Source: UMGS1279 sp045630265 (GTDB lineage Bacteria; Bacillota; Clostridia; Oscillospirales; Acutalibacteraceae). Taken from it: 64,000 nt of DNA. Where the stretch lies: the NCBI GenBank assembly GCA_045630265.1, contig JAZQSV010000005.1:1-64000 (forward strand), in the 5' to 3' direction. Both the position numbers and the translations under genes were made by a program. Of the stretch, positions 7,986 through 16,502 are shown in pieces. Numbering within the stretch: position 1 is the stretch's first letter; every line of letters starts with the position of its first letter. The notes beneath the pieces are model-generated. The model had not been told where the DNA came from. It did not search any database and was given only the letters and a program-made list of their open reading frames with translations.

Positions 7986-8879
7986 TTATACTGCATAGGT
8001 TGGGTCTAGTTCTTTTAGCTCTTTAAAGCTATCAATTTCAACTATGTCTTCAAATTTGCAAGGGCGAACCGAAACCTTATATTCCTTATGGAAAGCGGTA
8101 AGGGGAACAAAGCCCCAAAGGCGCTCTCTTCCACCCGGCATTTCACAAACGGCCTTAACGTGGTCGAAAAGCTTTTCACCGTCTTCCTTAGTCCAGTAGG
8201 AAATACCAATGGTTTGGAAAAGGTTCTCTCCTTCGCCGCCGTGCTTACTTTCACTAATGTAGCCACCCTTGGTGGTAATACACCAGTCGTCGGTGCGCTT
8301 TACGGGAATTCCCAAGTAGTTAGAACTGTACTGATATTTGGTGATAAGACTTGGATTTCTAAGGTAAAGGTCGGCCTCCAAAACGTAGGCAGAGGAAAGC
8401 TTATCTCTGGCGCACAAAATAGAAACGATATTATTGGCTAAGTTATATTCTGGATTATCAATAAATTTAATTTGGGGATATTTGCTAAGGAGCAGGTCAA
8501 ACTGCTCTCCCAAATATCCGCGAATAATATAAATTTCTTCGATTTCAGCGGCAATACAAGCGTCGAGCAGAGTATCAATTAGGCGAACGCCGTGCACTCT
8601 TACAAGGGGCTTTGGGGTGTTAAGGGTAATGGGCACCATACGGCTGCCAAAACCTGCCGCCATAAAAATTGCGCGGCGAACACGGTAGGGCTCAAGGGCT
8701 TCAAGACCTTTTTTAGTAACCAGCCCGTTAAGGACAAAACCCTCATTTGAAAGTTCTTTGAGCGTACGGTTTACAGTACCTACAGAAGCATCTATTTTTT
8801 CCGAAATCTCCCTTTGAGACAGGGCTTCCTTAGCCGCCTCAAGACAGGTTAAAACGTTAAACTGTTGTTTTGTTAACAT
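7986..8879 (-). CDS. Winged-helix/cytidylyltransferase fusion (LicC-like)
   Basis: A 297-residue fusion. Residues 1-60 form a MarR/ArsR-like winged helix (ALSQREISEKIDASVGTVNR as recognition region). From about residue 67 a nucleotidyltransferase domain starts with MAAGFGSRMVP and a downstream TPKPL lysine, the LicC-type sugar-phosphate/phosphocholine cytidylyltransferase signature. ADLYLRNP provides the metal aspartate, and the C-terminal VEIDSFKELKELD is typical of LicC-like enzymes. LicC-type enzymes make CDP-choline; relatives make CDP-2-aminoethylphosphonate. It follows the ABC permease with only a 2-base gap. It may therefore couple uptake of an aminoalcohol or phosphonate to activation, while the N-terminus could regulate the operon. 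Substrate and DNA binding are inferred. Confidence 0.82.
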   Translation of the reverse strand: MLTKQQFNVLTCLEAAKEALSQREISEKIDASVGTVNRTLKELSNEGFVLNGLVTKKGLEALEPYRVRRAIFMAAGFGSRMVPITLNTPKPLVRVHGVRLIDTLLDACIAAEIEEIYIIRGYLGEQFDLLLSKYPQIKFIDNPEYNLANNIVSILCARDKLSSAYVLEADLYLRNPSLITKYQYSSNYLGIPVKRTDDWCITTKGGYISESKHGGEGENLFQTIGISYWTKEDGEKLFDHVKAVCEMPGGRERLWGFVPLTAFHKEYKVSVRPCKFEDIVEIDSFKELKELDPTYAV

Positions 8880-8881
8880 AA

Positions 8882-10495
8882 CTATTCTCCCATTCTGCTC
8901 ATTTTAGCGGTGCGCTTTTTCATAGCTCCGCTAAGCACCGTAATCGTTCCCTTAACCAAAAGGTTAACCACCAAAATTATAATTGCTATAACCGCCGCAA
9001 CCTCATAGTTTCCTTGTGCGTTAAACTGCTCAATAATAAGTGAAATGGGCTTTGTTGAGGAGTTTGCGAGGAATGAAACGGCCGAAATGGTCATCATAGA
9101 ATTTACAAAGAAGTAGGAAAACATTTCTATAAGGGTTACCGCAGATTGAGGCAAAATAACATCCTTTACAATGCGGAAGCGGTTTATACCAAGGGTCTGC
9201 CCAACGTGCTCTAAATTCTCGTTCATACCCGCTAAGGAATTATACATCATCTGATACGGTGAAGCAAAGAAGTGCATAAGGTTTGCAACCATAAGTATGA
9301 GAAGGGAACGGTAGAAAAAGCTTCCTGAAAAGGTCATAGAATATGAAAGGCCTAAAACTATACCCGGAATGGCAAGTGATGTAATAGAGAAAAGGTGCAA
9401 AACGTGAGAAAGTCTCGAAGGCATTCTGGAGGTAAAGTATGCGCTTATAAAGGCCACAAAGGAACCGACTGTAGCTACCACAACCGAAATAATAAGTGAA
9501 TTTTGCAGCGCCCTTTCGCCGCCCGTTCTAAACATTCTTTGAAGGTTAGAAAGAGTAAAATTCATATTGCTGGGATATTTTTCGGTAAATGCCACGAGAC
9601 AGAAAGAACCAAGCAGAGTTAAAATGCATACCAGTACCGCGCCGCAGGCCAAAAAGGCCAAAACGTCTCGCACAATACTTTTTTTAATGTTCATGGGCCT
9701 TGTAACGTAGCCCATTTTTGCCTGCCTTTTGGAAATAAGGTTAAATATAAATGCAACCAAAGCGGGAATTAAAAGCAAAATACCAATAACACCGCCTTGA
9801 CCGAAATGGAACTGTCCAATAACCTTTTGGTACATAAGGGTCGCCAAAGTGGTAATGTGGCCACCTATTCTAAGCGGAATACCGTAATCTGTTATAACCA
9901 AGGTAAAAACAGAAAAAATTGCAGAAATAAGCGGCTTTTTAAGGTAAGGAAGAGTAATAGCAAAAAGTCGCTTTCTGGCGGGGATGCCAAGAACTATAGC
10001 TGCCTCATAAGGTGAACCGTCTTCATATTTAAGGGCATCGCTAAACATTAAAAAGGCAACGGGATAGGAATAAAGCACCGAGCCAACCACAATTCCCCAA
10101 AAGCCGTAAACTGTATTTTCTATTCCCAGCAAATTCCTTAGTATTCCATTGGTACCAAAAAGAACAACAAGACCGGTACTGTGGGAAATAGAAGGAATAA
10201 GCATTGGAAGTATAAGTAAAACTTGAAAAACACCTTTAAAAGGAATGTTTGAACGGTTTACACAAAATGCAAGCAAAAAGCCAAGCGGTACTGAAATAGC
10301 GGTGGCGGTAAGGGTGCATTTTATTGATGCTGCGAGGGCGGGCGTAAAGGATGGGGAAGAAAAAATTTCTTTAATATCTTCGCCGGTAATATTAAACATC
10401 ATTCGTCCAAAGGGAAAGAAAACAAACCCTATAAATACCGCGCAAAGCAAAAGCTTTGGAATAGATGAACTAGGGAAAAAGGAAGTTTTTTTCAT
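8882..10495 (-). CDS. ABC transporter permease, two fused membrane domains
   Basis: A 537-residue permease carrying two binding-protein-dependent transport domains in tandem, the layout of FbpB/AfuB iron and PhnV-like phosphonate importers. Two EAA-type loops are visible, EAAIVLGIPARKRLF in the first half and EHVGQTLGINRFRIVKDVILP in the second. About 12 membrane segments are expected. It sits 3 bases after the ATPase gene and 2 bases before the cytidylyltransferase fusion in a tight operon. Substrate is not readable from the permease. The neighbouring LicC-like gene argues for a choline-like or aminoethylphosphonate-like compound rather than iron. Confidence 0.9.
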   Translation of the reverse strand: MKKTSFFPSSSIPKLLLCAVFIGFVFFPFGRMMFNITGEDIKEIFSSPSFTPALAASIKCTLTATAISVPLGFLLAFCVNRSNIPFKGVFQVLLILPMLIPSISHSTGLVVLFGTNGILRNLLGIENTVYGFWGIVVGSVLYSYPVAFLMFSDALKYEDGSPYEAAIVLGIPARKRLFAITLPYLKKPLISAIFSVFTLVITDYGIPLRIGGHITTLATLMYQKVIGQFHFGQGGVIGILLLIPALVAFIFNLISKRQAKMGYVTRPMNIKKSIVRDVLAFLACGAVLVCILTLLGSFCLVAFTEKYPSNMNFTLSNLQRMFRTGGERALQNSLIISVVVATVGSFVAFISAYFTSRMPSRLSHVLHLFSITSLAIPGIVLGLSYSMTFSGSFFYRSLLILMVANLMHFFASPYQMMYNSLAGMNENLEHVGQTLGINRFRIVKDVILPQSAVTLIEMFSYFFVNSMMTISAVSFLANSSTKPISLIIEQFNAQGNYEVAAVIAIIILVVNLLVKGTITVLSGAMKKRTAKMSRMGE

Positions 10496-10498
10496 TTT

Positions 10499-11275
10499 CT
10501 AATCCCTCGCATTTATGTACTTTGCTAAAGAGTCAATTTTAATTTGCAAATTATCCAAAACAAAGCGTTGAACGTACTCGTTTGCGGGATTTTTGATAAT
10601 ATTCATAGGGGTATCAAGCTGAATAAGTTTCGCTTCGTCCATAACCATAATGCGGTCGGCCATGGCGAAGGCCTCCTCCTGGTCATGGGTGATGTATATC
10701 ATTGTGGTACCAAACTCTTTTTGTATGCGTTTGATTTCTGCGCGAAGCGCAAGCCTTGTTTCAACGTCCAAAGCGCTCATTGGTTCGTCAAACAAAATAA
10801 TGCGGGGACGAAGCACTAGGGTGCGGGCAATAGCAACACGCTGCTGCTGACCGCCCGAAAGCATACAGGGCTTTTTGTTTGCGTGCTCCAAAAGACCCAT
10901 ACTCTCCAGCATTTTAAGGGCAGTTTCCTTGCTTGCGGCTCTGGTCTCCTTATTTATTTTCAGGGCATATTGAACGTTTTTAAGCACCGTCATATTTTCA
11001 AAAAGGGCGTAGTTTTGGAAAACTATGCCCATATTTCTTGCAGAAGAAGGCGCATGAGTAATGTCTTTTCCATCCATAGAAATTGTGCCCTCGTCAGTAT
11101 TGAGCAATCCAATAAGGGTGCGCAAAATGGTAGTTTTGCCGCAGCCCGAAGGGCCTAAAATAGCCAAAAACTCACCATCGTGCACATCAAAAGAAACGTC
11201 GTCCAGAGCCTTTTTAGAGTCAAAATTATGGGTAAGATTGCGTACCTCAAGTACGTTTTTAACTGCCTTTGCCAT
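10499..11275 (-). CDS. ABC transporter ATPase (PotA/FbpC type)
   Basis: Cytoplasmic ATPase of 258 residues that powers the importer. All catalytic elements are present: Walker A GPSGCGKTT, Q-loop QNYALF, signature LSGGQQQR, Walker B IILFDEP with catalytic Glu, and H-loop ITHDQ. It lacks the long regulatory C-terminal OB-fold seen in MalK or PotA, as in short FbpC-like ATPases. I place the start at the ATG at 11275, since AAGGA directly abuts the alternative ATG at 11287. It lies between the binding-protein and permease genes in the operon. Confidence 0.9.
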   Translation of the reverse strand: MAKAVKNVLEVRNLTHNFDSKKALDDVSFDVHDGEFLAILGPSGCGKTTILRTLIGLLNTDEGTISMDGKDITHAPSSARNMGIVFQNYALFENMTVLKNVQYALKINKETRAASKETALKMLESMGLLEHANKKPCMLSGGQQQRVAIARTLVLRPRIILFDEPMSALDVETRLALRAEIKRIQKEFGTTMIYITHDQEEAFAMADRIMVMDEAKLIQLDTPMNIIKNPANEYVQRFVLDNLQIKIDSLAKYINARD

Positions 11276-11362
11276 AATAATATCCATCCTTATAAAACAA
11301 GATTATGCAAGGCGCTTTAATTTGCGCCTTGCATCCGAAACCGTAATTATCTGTTAGGAAAA

Positions 11363-12349
11363 TTATACAACGGGCCAGAGCTTGAGCAAACGCTCTTTCT
11401 CCGCGGTAGTGTCATTTTCCATATTGCTGTATTTAATCTCTTTGGGGAAATTTTCTACCTCAAAGTCTTTGTCCTTATAAATTTTTTCTGGAGCCCATTT
11501 TTCGCAGGAATGGTAGTTGAATTCGCCAATCATATAATCAAAAACCTCTTTAACCTGGGGCTTTGCATCCTTGCCCTTTACCATTGCTTGACCGTAGGTA
11601 GAGAAAGGTGCGCCCTCCTCAAAGAAAAGAACCTCTAAAGGTGCGCCGTTTTCGGTCTTTTGTGTTGCGGCGTTGGCAATCATACCAAGACCAATAGCAA
11701 CCTCCTCCTGAACAAGAGCATTAACAGGGCCGTTACCACCCTCAGTAAACTGTAAAACATTGGTTGCAAGCTTGCCGAAATATTCTACTGCCTTTTCCTC
11801 GCCCCAAGCGTTAACAAGACTCTTATAGAACATATAGCCGGTACCTGAAGACTTGGGATCGGGCATAGAAACAAGGCCTTTATATTCGGGCTTCAAAAGG
11901 TCTTCGTAGCTTGTGGGTTTTGCAAGCTTTTTATCGGCCAAAACCTTTGTATTAACAATAACACCTCCGCCGGTACGAACCTCGGGCAAATAGGTGGTTT
12001 TGGGAACAAGACCGTCTACGTATACAGAGGTGTCATAACCTGACAAATCTGCAAGAAGGCCATTTTCATCTAAAGCATCAAGAGTAAGGTAAGAAAGGTC
12101 GTGAATAATGTCGCAGTCGGTATTCTCACCCTCTGCCAAAAGCTTAGATCCGAGCTTACTTGTTGACTGATATTCAACAACAAAGGTGTACTCAGGAAAT
12201 TTTTCCTGAAGAATTGTCTTCATCTCTGCAATTCTGTCAGAGTTAGCGCAGGAATAAATAACAATCTGCTTGTTGTCGGCCTCGCCGCAACCACAAAAAA
12301 CAAATACGCACATAAGTACTGCAAGAACTAGGGAAATTAACTTTTTCAT
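11363..12349 (-). CDS. Extracellular solute-binding lipoprotein of the ABC importer
   Basis: Periplasmic-binding-protein-like lipoprotein of 328 residues. The N-terminus is a Lys-Lys hydrophobic signal ending in FCGC, a slightly unusual lipobox with the lipidated Cys near residue 21. The body (VIYSCANSDRIAEMK, then TGGGVIVNTKVL and SSGTGYMFYKSLV) matches the type 2 fold of the ferric/aminoethylphosphonate/spermidine-type binding proteins (SBP_bac_6 group). It captures the substrate outside the cell and delivers it to the double permease. First gene of a four-gene operon, with a consensus promoter about 95 bases upstream and an inverted repeat in the leader. Confidence 0.9.
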   Translation of the reverse strand: MKKLISLVLAVLMCVFVFCGCGEADNKQIVIYSCANSDRIAEMKTILQEKFPEYTFVVEYQSTSKLGSKLLAEGENTDCDIIHDLSYLTLDALDENGLLADLSGYDTSVYVDGLVPKTTYLPEVRTGGGVIVNTKVLADKKLAKPTSYEDLLKPEYKGLVSMPDPKSSGTGYMFYKSLVNAWGEEKAVEYFGKLATNVLQFTEGGNGPVNALVQEEVAIGLGMIANAATQKTENGAPLEVLFFEEGAPFSTYGQAMVKGKDAKPQVKEVFDYMIGEFNYHSCEKWAPEKIYKDKDFEVENFPKEIKYSNMENDTTAEKERLLKLWPVV

Positions 12350-12391
12350 AATAGCAACTCTCCGTTCAAAAAAATTTTAATTGCTTTAAAA

Positions 12392-12424
12392 TTGAACAAA
12401 TTAGCAAATACCATAATTGTTCAA
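12392..12424 (-). promoter_or_regulatory. Inverted repeat in the leader of the ABC operon (candidate operator)
   Basis: TTGAACAA at 12392-12399 and its exact complement TTGTTCAA at 12417-12424 are separated by 17 bases. They lie between the promoter and the first gene. A third partial half-site (GTTCAAA) is at 12364-12370. This fits a dimeric regulator site. The winged-helix domain encoded by the last gene of the operon is a candidate ligand. Confidence 0.5.
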
Positions 12425-12443
12425 AATTTTAAATCACAAACAC

Positions 12444-12472
12444 ATTATATAACGTAAAAAGCGAATTGTCAA
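12444..12472 (-). promoter_or_regulatory. Promoter of the ABC importer operon
   Basis: Perfect minus-strand TTGACA (12472-12467), 17-base spacer and perfect TATAAT (12449-12444). It is the strongest promoter match in the window and accounts for much of the 12350-12709 gap. Confidence 0.88.
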
Positions 12473-12629
12473 GCGATTTTCGTTTAAAAATCGACAAAAT
12501 ATGACAAAATCTGAAAAGATATAAGACAAAGACCGATGTTCATAAAAGTTTAAAACCAAAGCAAAATTGAAAATATCACAAGAGATAGTGTTCTGTATTT
12601 TTATAAAATACAAGCGCTTGAAAATGAAG

Positions 12630-12678
12630 AAAAGCAAAGCGAAAAGTGAATAAAACAACTCACGTTCGCCTTGCTTTT
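12630..12678 (-). terminator. Terminator of the branched-chain amino acid operon
   Basis: AAAAGCAAAGCGAA at 12630-12643 pairs with TTCGCCTTGCTTTT at 12665-12678 with one mismatch, and an inner GTGA/TCAC stem. It lies 32 bases past the dehydrogenase stop on the minus strand. A palindrome CAAGCGCTTG follows at 12611-12620. Confidence 0.65.
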
Positions 12679-12709
12679 GAAAAATTATTTACCAAGAGGT
12701 TATTAAGAT

Positions 12710-13741
12710 TTAACCGTAAATAAGAGATTCTGCGTATCTGGTAGCGATAACACCTTCGGGTTCGCCGGTTTCCTTGGATTCTGTAAGAATTCTCTCAATA
12801 GAATTATAAATGTTATCAACCTTTTCCAAAACGGCTTCCTTATTATAAGGTCCGTCTACCTCGGCTGCTGCATTGATAACGCCGCCGCCATTGATAACAA
12901 AGTCGGGAGCGTAGAAAATGCCGCGAGCTTTAAGTGCCAGACCGGAAGCATCATCGAGAATCTGGTTATTAGCGCCACCGGCAACTGCCTTACAGTCAAG
13001 AGCAGCAATGCTGTCGGGGGTAAGGATTGCGCCCATAGCGTTGGGGGAGAAGATGTCGCACTTAACCTTCATAATTTCGTCGGTAGAAACTATTTTTGCT
13101 CCAAACTCCTCTGCTGCTTTTTCGGCAATGGCTTTATTGCTACGGTTAGCAACAATAAGCTTTGCACCGCTTTCACTTAGTAAACGGCAAAGGTCGTAGC
13201 CAACCTTACCAAGACCTTGAACGGCAATAGTAACGCCATCCAAAGAATCGGTACCAAGTGCTACCTTTGCGGTTGCTTTAATACCCTGCCACACACCGCG
13301 TGCGGTAAAGGGAGAGGGGTCGCCGCTGTTTTGAGGGAGTCCGCAAATGTGGTTTGTTTTGCGGAGCATAACAAGTGCATCGTCGCAGGTGGTGTTTACA
13401 TCCTCTGCTGTGATATAGTCGCCGCCAAGTCCGTTTACTGCCTCTGCAAATGCCTCAAACATTGCTTCGGTTTTCTGAGAGGGGTCGGCAATAATAACAC
13501 CCTTACCACCACCGTGGGGAAGTCCTGCTACTGCGTTTTTGTGGGACATTCCGCGGGAAAGACGGAGTACGTCAAAAAGAGCGTCATCGTAGGATGCATA
13601 AGGGAAAAGACGGCAACCGCCGATAGCGGGACCGAGGTTTGTGTTATGCACGGCGATAATGGCTTTAAGACCTGCCTTTTCGTTGTTAACAAACAAAACT
13701 TTTTCGTGGCGGTATTTGCTCATTTCTGTCATTGCGTTCAT
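12710..13741 (-). CDS. Leucine/valine-type amino acid dehydrogenase
   Basis: NAD-dependent dehydrogenase of 343 residues in the Glu/Leu/Phe/Val family, with leucine-dehydrogenase size and motifs. The dimerisation domain contains GPAIGGCRL and MSHKNAVAGLPHGGGKGVI, where the Lys of GGGKG and the Lys of SHKNA are the expected substrate and catalytic lysines. The Rossmann part starts near VQGLGKVGYDL. It interconverts branched-chain 2-oxoacids and amino acids by reductive amination. I use the ATG at 13741, behind an AGGAGG. Last gene of the operon, 43 bases after the oxidoreductase gamma subunit. Under an isoleucine T-box, the aminating direction is favoured. Confidence 0.9.
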   Translation of the reverse strand: MNAMTEMSKYRHEKVLFVNNEKAGLKAIIAVHNTNLGPAIGGCRLFPYASYDDALFDVLRLSRGMSHKNAVAGLPHGGGKGVIIADPSQKTEAMFEAFAEAVNGLGGDYITAEDVNTTCDDALVMLRKTNHICGLPQNSGDPSPFTARGVWQGIKATAKVALGTDSLDGVTIAVQGLGKVGYDLCRLLSESGAKLIVANRSNKAIAEKAAEEFGAKIVSTDEIMKVKCDIFSPNAMGAILTPDSIAALDCKAVAGGANNQILDDASGLALKARGIFYAPDFVINGGGVINAAAEVDGPYNKEAVLEKVDNIYNSIERILTESKETGEPEGVIATRYAESLIYG

Positions 13742-13784
13742 AAATTTTCCTCCTATTTTTAATGGCTTAAACAAGCCGAATTTA

Positions 13785-14324
13785 CTACATTTTAAAGTCT
13801 TTACCAATGGTTAGTGCCTTTATATTAAGGGCCTTAAGCGCTTCTTTTTTAGGGGGTACCAATTTTTCTACCAATTCGTTTGCGCCCTCAAAGGAAAGCT
13901 CGGGGTGGTTTTCTAAAAGGTGCCCTATAATAATCATATTAGCAAGGTTTGGGAGCTCTGCTTCCTTTGCAAGCTTGGTGGCGGGAATGTAAAATACCTC
14001 TACGTCGGTTCTTTCTACCTTTGCGTCTATAAGGGAAGAGTCAACGTAAATTTGACCTCCCGGAGCAACCGTATCAACGTATTTTTGAAGAGATGGTAAA
14101 TTCATAGCAATAAGCACGTCGGGAACGGTTATAATGGGCGAGCCAACGGGGGTATCGGACAAAATTACGTTACAGTTTGCCGTGCCACCGCGCATTTCGG
14201 GGCCGTAGGATGGAAGCCATGAAACCTGAATGTCCTCAACAAGGCCTTTATATGCCAAAAACTTTCCGGAAAAGAGTATTCCCTGTCCGCCAAAGCCGGC
14301 AATGAGGATTTGTGTAGTTTTCAT
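13785..14324 (-). CDS. 2-oxoacid:ferredoxin oxidoreductase, gamma subunit
   Basis: Gamma subunit of 179 residues. The N-terminus AGFGGQGILFSGKFLA is the signature of the POR_gamma domain, followed by SYGPEMRGGTANCNV. It forms part of the CoA/2-oxoacid binding region in the alpha-beta-gamma-delta enzyme. The ATG abuts the stop codon of the beta subunit gene, so translation is coupled. Paralogues (2-oxoglutarate, indolepyruvate, isovalerate types) cannot be separated by motif here. The operon context points to branched-chain 2-oxoacids. Confidence 0.9.
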   Translation of the reverse strand: MKTTQILIAGFGGQGILFSGKFLAYKGLVEDIQVSWLPSYGPEMRGGTANCNVILSDTPVGSPIITVPDVLIAMNLPSLQKYVDTVAPGGQIYVDSSLIDAKVERTDVEVFYIPATKLAKEAELPNLANMIIIGHLLENHPELSFEGANELVEKLVPPKKEALKALNIKALTIGKDFKM

Positions 14325-15080
14325 TTACTTTTCCTCCTTTGCCGCAGTTCTGTCTTTATATACACCGATAGGATAATAGGGAAGCATATCGCTTTCTACC
14401 CACTCAAGCGCCTGCTTCGGTGTCATACCCCAGTTAGTAGGACAGGCCGAAACAACCTCGACAAGGGAAAAGCCCTTGCCGTCAATTTGGTTTTGAAAGG
14501 CCTTTTTAATGGCCTTCTTTGCCGCATTTACGTTTTTAACGCTATTAACCGCTACGCGGGATATATATTCGGGACCCTCTAAAGTAGAAAGCATTTCGCA
14601 AACCCGAATGGGCCAACCGCAGTGCTTGGTATCACGGCCGTAAGGAGAGGTTTGTGTTACCTGGCCGGGAAGACTGGTAGGAGCCATCTGTCCGCCGGTC
14701 ATACCGTAAATAGCGTTATTAACAAAAATAATTGTAATGTTTTCGTTTCTGGCTGCGGCGTGCACCGTTTCTGCCATACCAATAGATGCAAGGTCGCCAT
14801 CGCCTTGATATGTAAAGACAACGTTTTCGGGGCGGCAACGCTTAATGCCGGTTGCAACTGCGGGTGCTCTGCCGTGGGCAGATTCAATCATATCGCAGGC
14901 AAAGTAATCATAAGCCATAACGGCACAGCCAACGGGGGCTACGCCTATTGCGGTGCCTTCAATACCCAGTTCGTCAAGAACTTCGGCCACAAGGCGGTGG
15001 ATTATACCGTGTGGACATCCGGGGCAATAGTGAAAGGGAGCGTCGGTGAGTGAGTGTGGTTTTTTAAATTTAACTGCCAT
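14325..15080 (-). CDS. 2-oxoacid:ferredoxin oxidoreductase, beta subunit
   Basis: Thiamine diphosphate-binding subunit of 251 residues. It has HYCPGCPHGI at the N-terminus (cysteines that ligate a cluster in the family) and the TPP/Mg motif GDGDLASIGM with NNAIYGMTGGQ downstream. It catalyses reversible oxidative decarboxylation of a 2-oxoacid to acyl-CoA with ferredoxin. The start at 15080 follows AAAGGAG; the longer in-frame alternative would overlap the alpha gene. It lies 2 bases from the alpha stop codon. Confidence 0.9.
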   Translation of the reverse strand: MAVKFKKPHSLTDAPFHYCPGCPHGIIHRLVAEVLDELGIEGTAIGVAPVGCAVMAYDYFACDMIESAHGRAPAVATGIKRCRPENVVFTYQGDGDLASIGMAETVHAAARNENITIIFVNNAIYGMTGGQMAPTSLPGQVTQTSPYGRDTKHCGWPIRVCEMLSTLEGPEYISRVAVNSVKNVNAAKKAIKKAFQNQIDGKGFSLVEVVSACPTNWGMTPKQALEWVESDMLPYYPIGVYKDRTAAKEEK

Positions 15081-15081
15081 A

Positions 15082-16143
15082 TTAAAGCGCTCCTTTCTTT
15101 GCGTTTTCAATTGCCTTTAAAACCTCTTCGGGGCTCGGAATCATACCGCCGCAACGGTTACAAAGGTAAACGGGTTTTTTGCAATCGGTGGCAAGTTTAA
15201 CATCTTCAATCATCTGACCCATACTAAGCTCAACGCTTATAAAGCTGTCAACCCTATCTGCTAAGGCCTTAAGCGGCTTTGTGGGGAAGGGCCAAAGGGT
15301 AATGGGGCGGATGAGACCAACCTTAATTCCCTTTTCTCTTGCGGCAACAACTGCATTTTTTGCTACGCGGGCGGCAATACCAAAGGCAACAACGCAAATC
15401 TCGGCGTCGTCAACCATATATTCCTCCCACATACTTTCTGTTTCTTCTATTTGTTTATACTTCTCAAAGCGCTCAAAGTTTTTCCTTTCAAGCTCTTCGG
15501 GTTTAAGGTAAAGCGAGTTTACAATGTTGTGGGGACGCTTACACTCGGTACCTGTCAGCGCCCAGGGCTTTTCTACCTTCTCTATTTTAATATCATCAAA
15601 AGAAATGGGCTCCATCATCTGTCCAATAGTACCGTCGGCCAAAATCATAGAGGTCATAAGATATTTATCGGCAAGATTAAAGCCGTGAACGGTAAGACTC
15701 GCCATCTCCTGTACCGAAGCGGGGGCCAAAACTATCATACGGTAGTCGCCGTGTCCGCCACCCTTGGTAGCCTGAAAATAGTCGCACTGGGAGGGCTGAA
15801 TTCCGCCAAGACCGGGGCCTCCGCGCTGAACGTTTACCACGAAAGCGGGAATATCGGAACCTGCAAGGTAGCTAAGGCCCTCCGCCTTAAGTGAAATTCC
15901 CGGGCTTGAAGAGGAGGTCATAACCCTCATACCTGCGGCGGCAGCGCCGTATACCATATTTATAGATGCAATCTCACTCTCGGCCTGCAAAAACACACCG
16001 CCGATTTTAGGCATTTTTTTAGCCATATATGCGGCAATTTCGGTTTGTGGAGTGATGGGATATCCAAAGTAGTGGCGGCAACCGGCCAAAATAGCGGCTT
16101 CAGCTATTGCCTCGTTGCCCTTCATTAAAATTCTTTCAGCCAT
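15082..16143 (-). CDS. 2-oxoacid:ferredoxin oxidoreductase, alpha subunit
   Basis: Alpha subunit of 353 residues, with the POR_N pyrimidine-binding part first (GYPITPQTEIA, then FLQAESEIASINMVYGAA) and a transketolase-C-like domain after residue about 240. The Glu in QAESE is the conserved TPP-activating glutamate. Order delta-alpha-beta-gamma and the VorB/KorA-like length match Clostridia 2-oxoacid oxidoreductases. With the leucine-type dehydrogenase and acyl-CoA ligases alongside, a 2-oxoisovalerate/3-methyl-2-oxovalerate enzyme is most likely; 2-oxoglutarate remains possible. Confidence 0.9.
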   Translation of the reverse strand: MAERILMKGNEAIAEAAILAGCRHYFGYPITPQTEIAAYMAKKMPKIGGVFLQAESEIASINMVYGAAAAGMRVMTSSSSPGISLKAEGLSYLAGSDIPAFVVNVQRGGPGLGGIQPSQCDYFQATKGGGHGDYRMIVLAPASVQEMASLTVHGFNLADKYLMTSMILADGTIGQMMEPISFDDIKIEKVEKPWALTGTECKRPHNIVNSLYLKPEELERKNFERFEKYKQIEETESMWEEYMVDDAEICVVAFGIAARVAKNAVVAAREKGIKVGLIRPITLWPFPTKPLKALADRVDSFISVELSMGQMIEDVKLATDCKKPVYLCNRCGGMIPSPEEVLKAIENAKKGAL

Positions 16144-16204
16144 AATCTTCTCCTTATTATTAACCTGAATAAAAATCCTTAAATTTTAAAAAGGGTATAA
16201 AGGT

Positions 16205-16408
16205 TTATTCAATAGTAATTATACAGTCGGGGCACATTGTAGCACAAAAGCCGCAACCAATACATTTATCCGTATCTTTCATATAAGCGGGCGAGTAACC
16301 CTTTTGGTTAAGGGACCCTTTTTTAATATCAAGGCAACCTTTGGGGCAGGCGTCTACACAAAGACCGCAACCCTTACAAAGCGCCTCGTTAAAGGTTAGT
16401 TTTGCCAT
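16205..16408 (-). CDS. Ferredoxin-like delta subunit, two 4Fe-4S clusters
   Basis: 67-residue polyferredoxin with two complete cluster motifs, CKGCGLCVDACPKGC and CIGCGFCATMCPDC. It passes electrons between the TPP site and free ferredoxin. Placement directly before the alpha gene is the usual delta-subunit position. It begins behind a GGAGG site. Confidence 0.92.
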   Translation of the reverse strand: MAKLTFNEALCKGCGLCVDACPKGCLDIKKGSLNQKGYSPAYMKDTDKCIGCGFCATMCPDCIITIE

Positions 16409-16502
16409 TTAAATTCCTCCTTGGATTTTGCAGTTTTTAGAAAATACAAACCGCCAAAAACGGTTTATATGCAATATATAATGTAAAAACCAACTTCACC
16501 CT

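Noticed and set aside
12611..12620. CAAGCGCTTG palindrome as a catabolite-responsive element
   Set aside because: It matches only the core of a cre site and lies in a terminator tail about 260 bases upstream of the nearest start codon.
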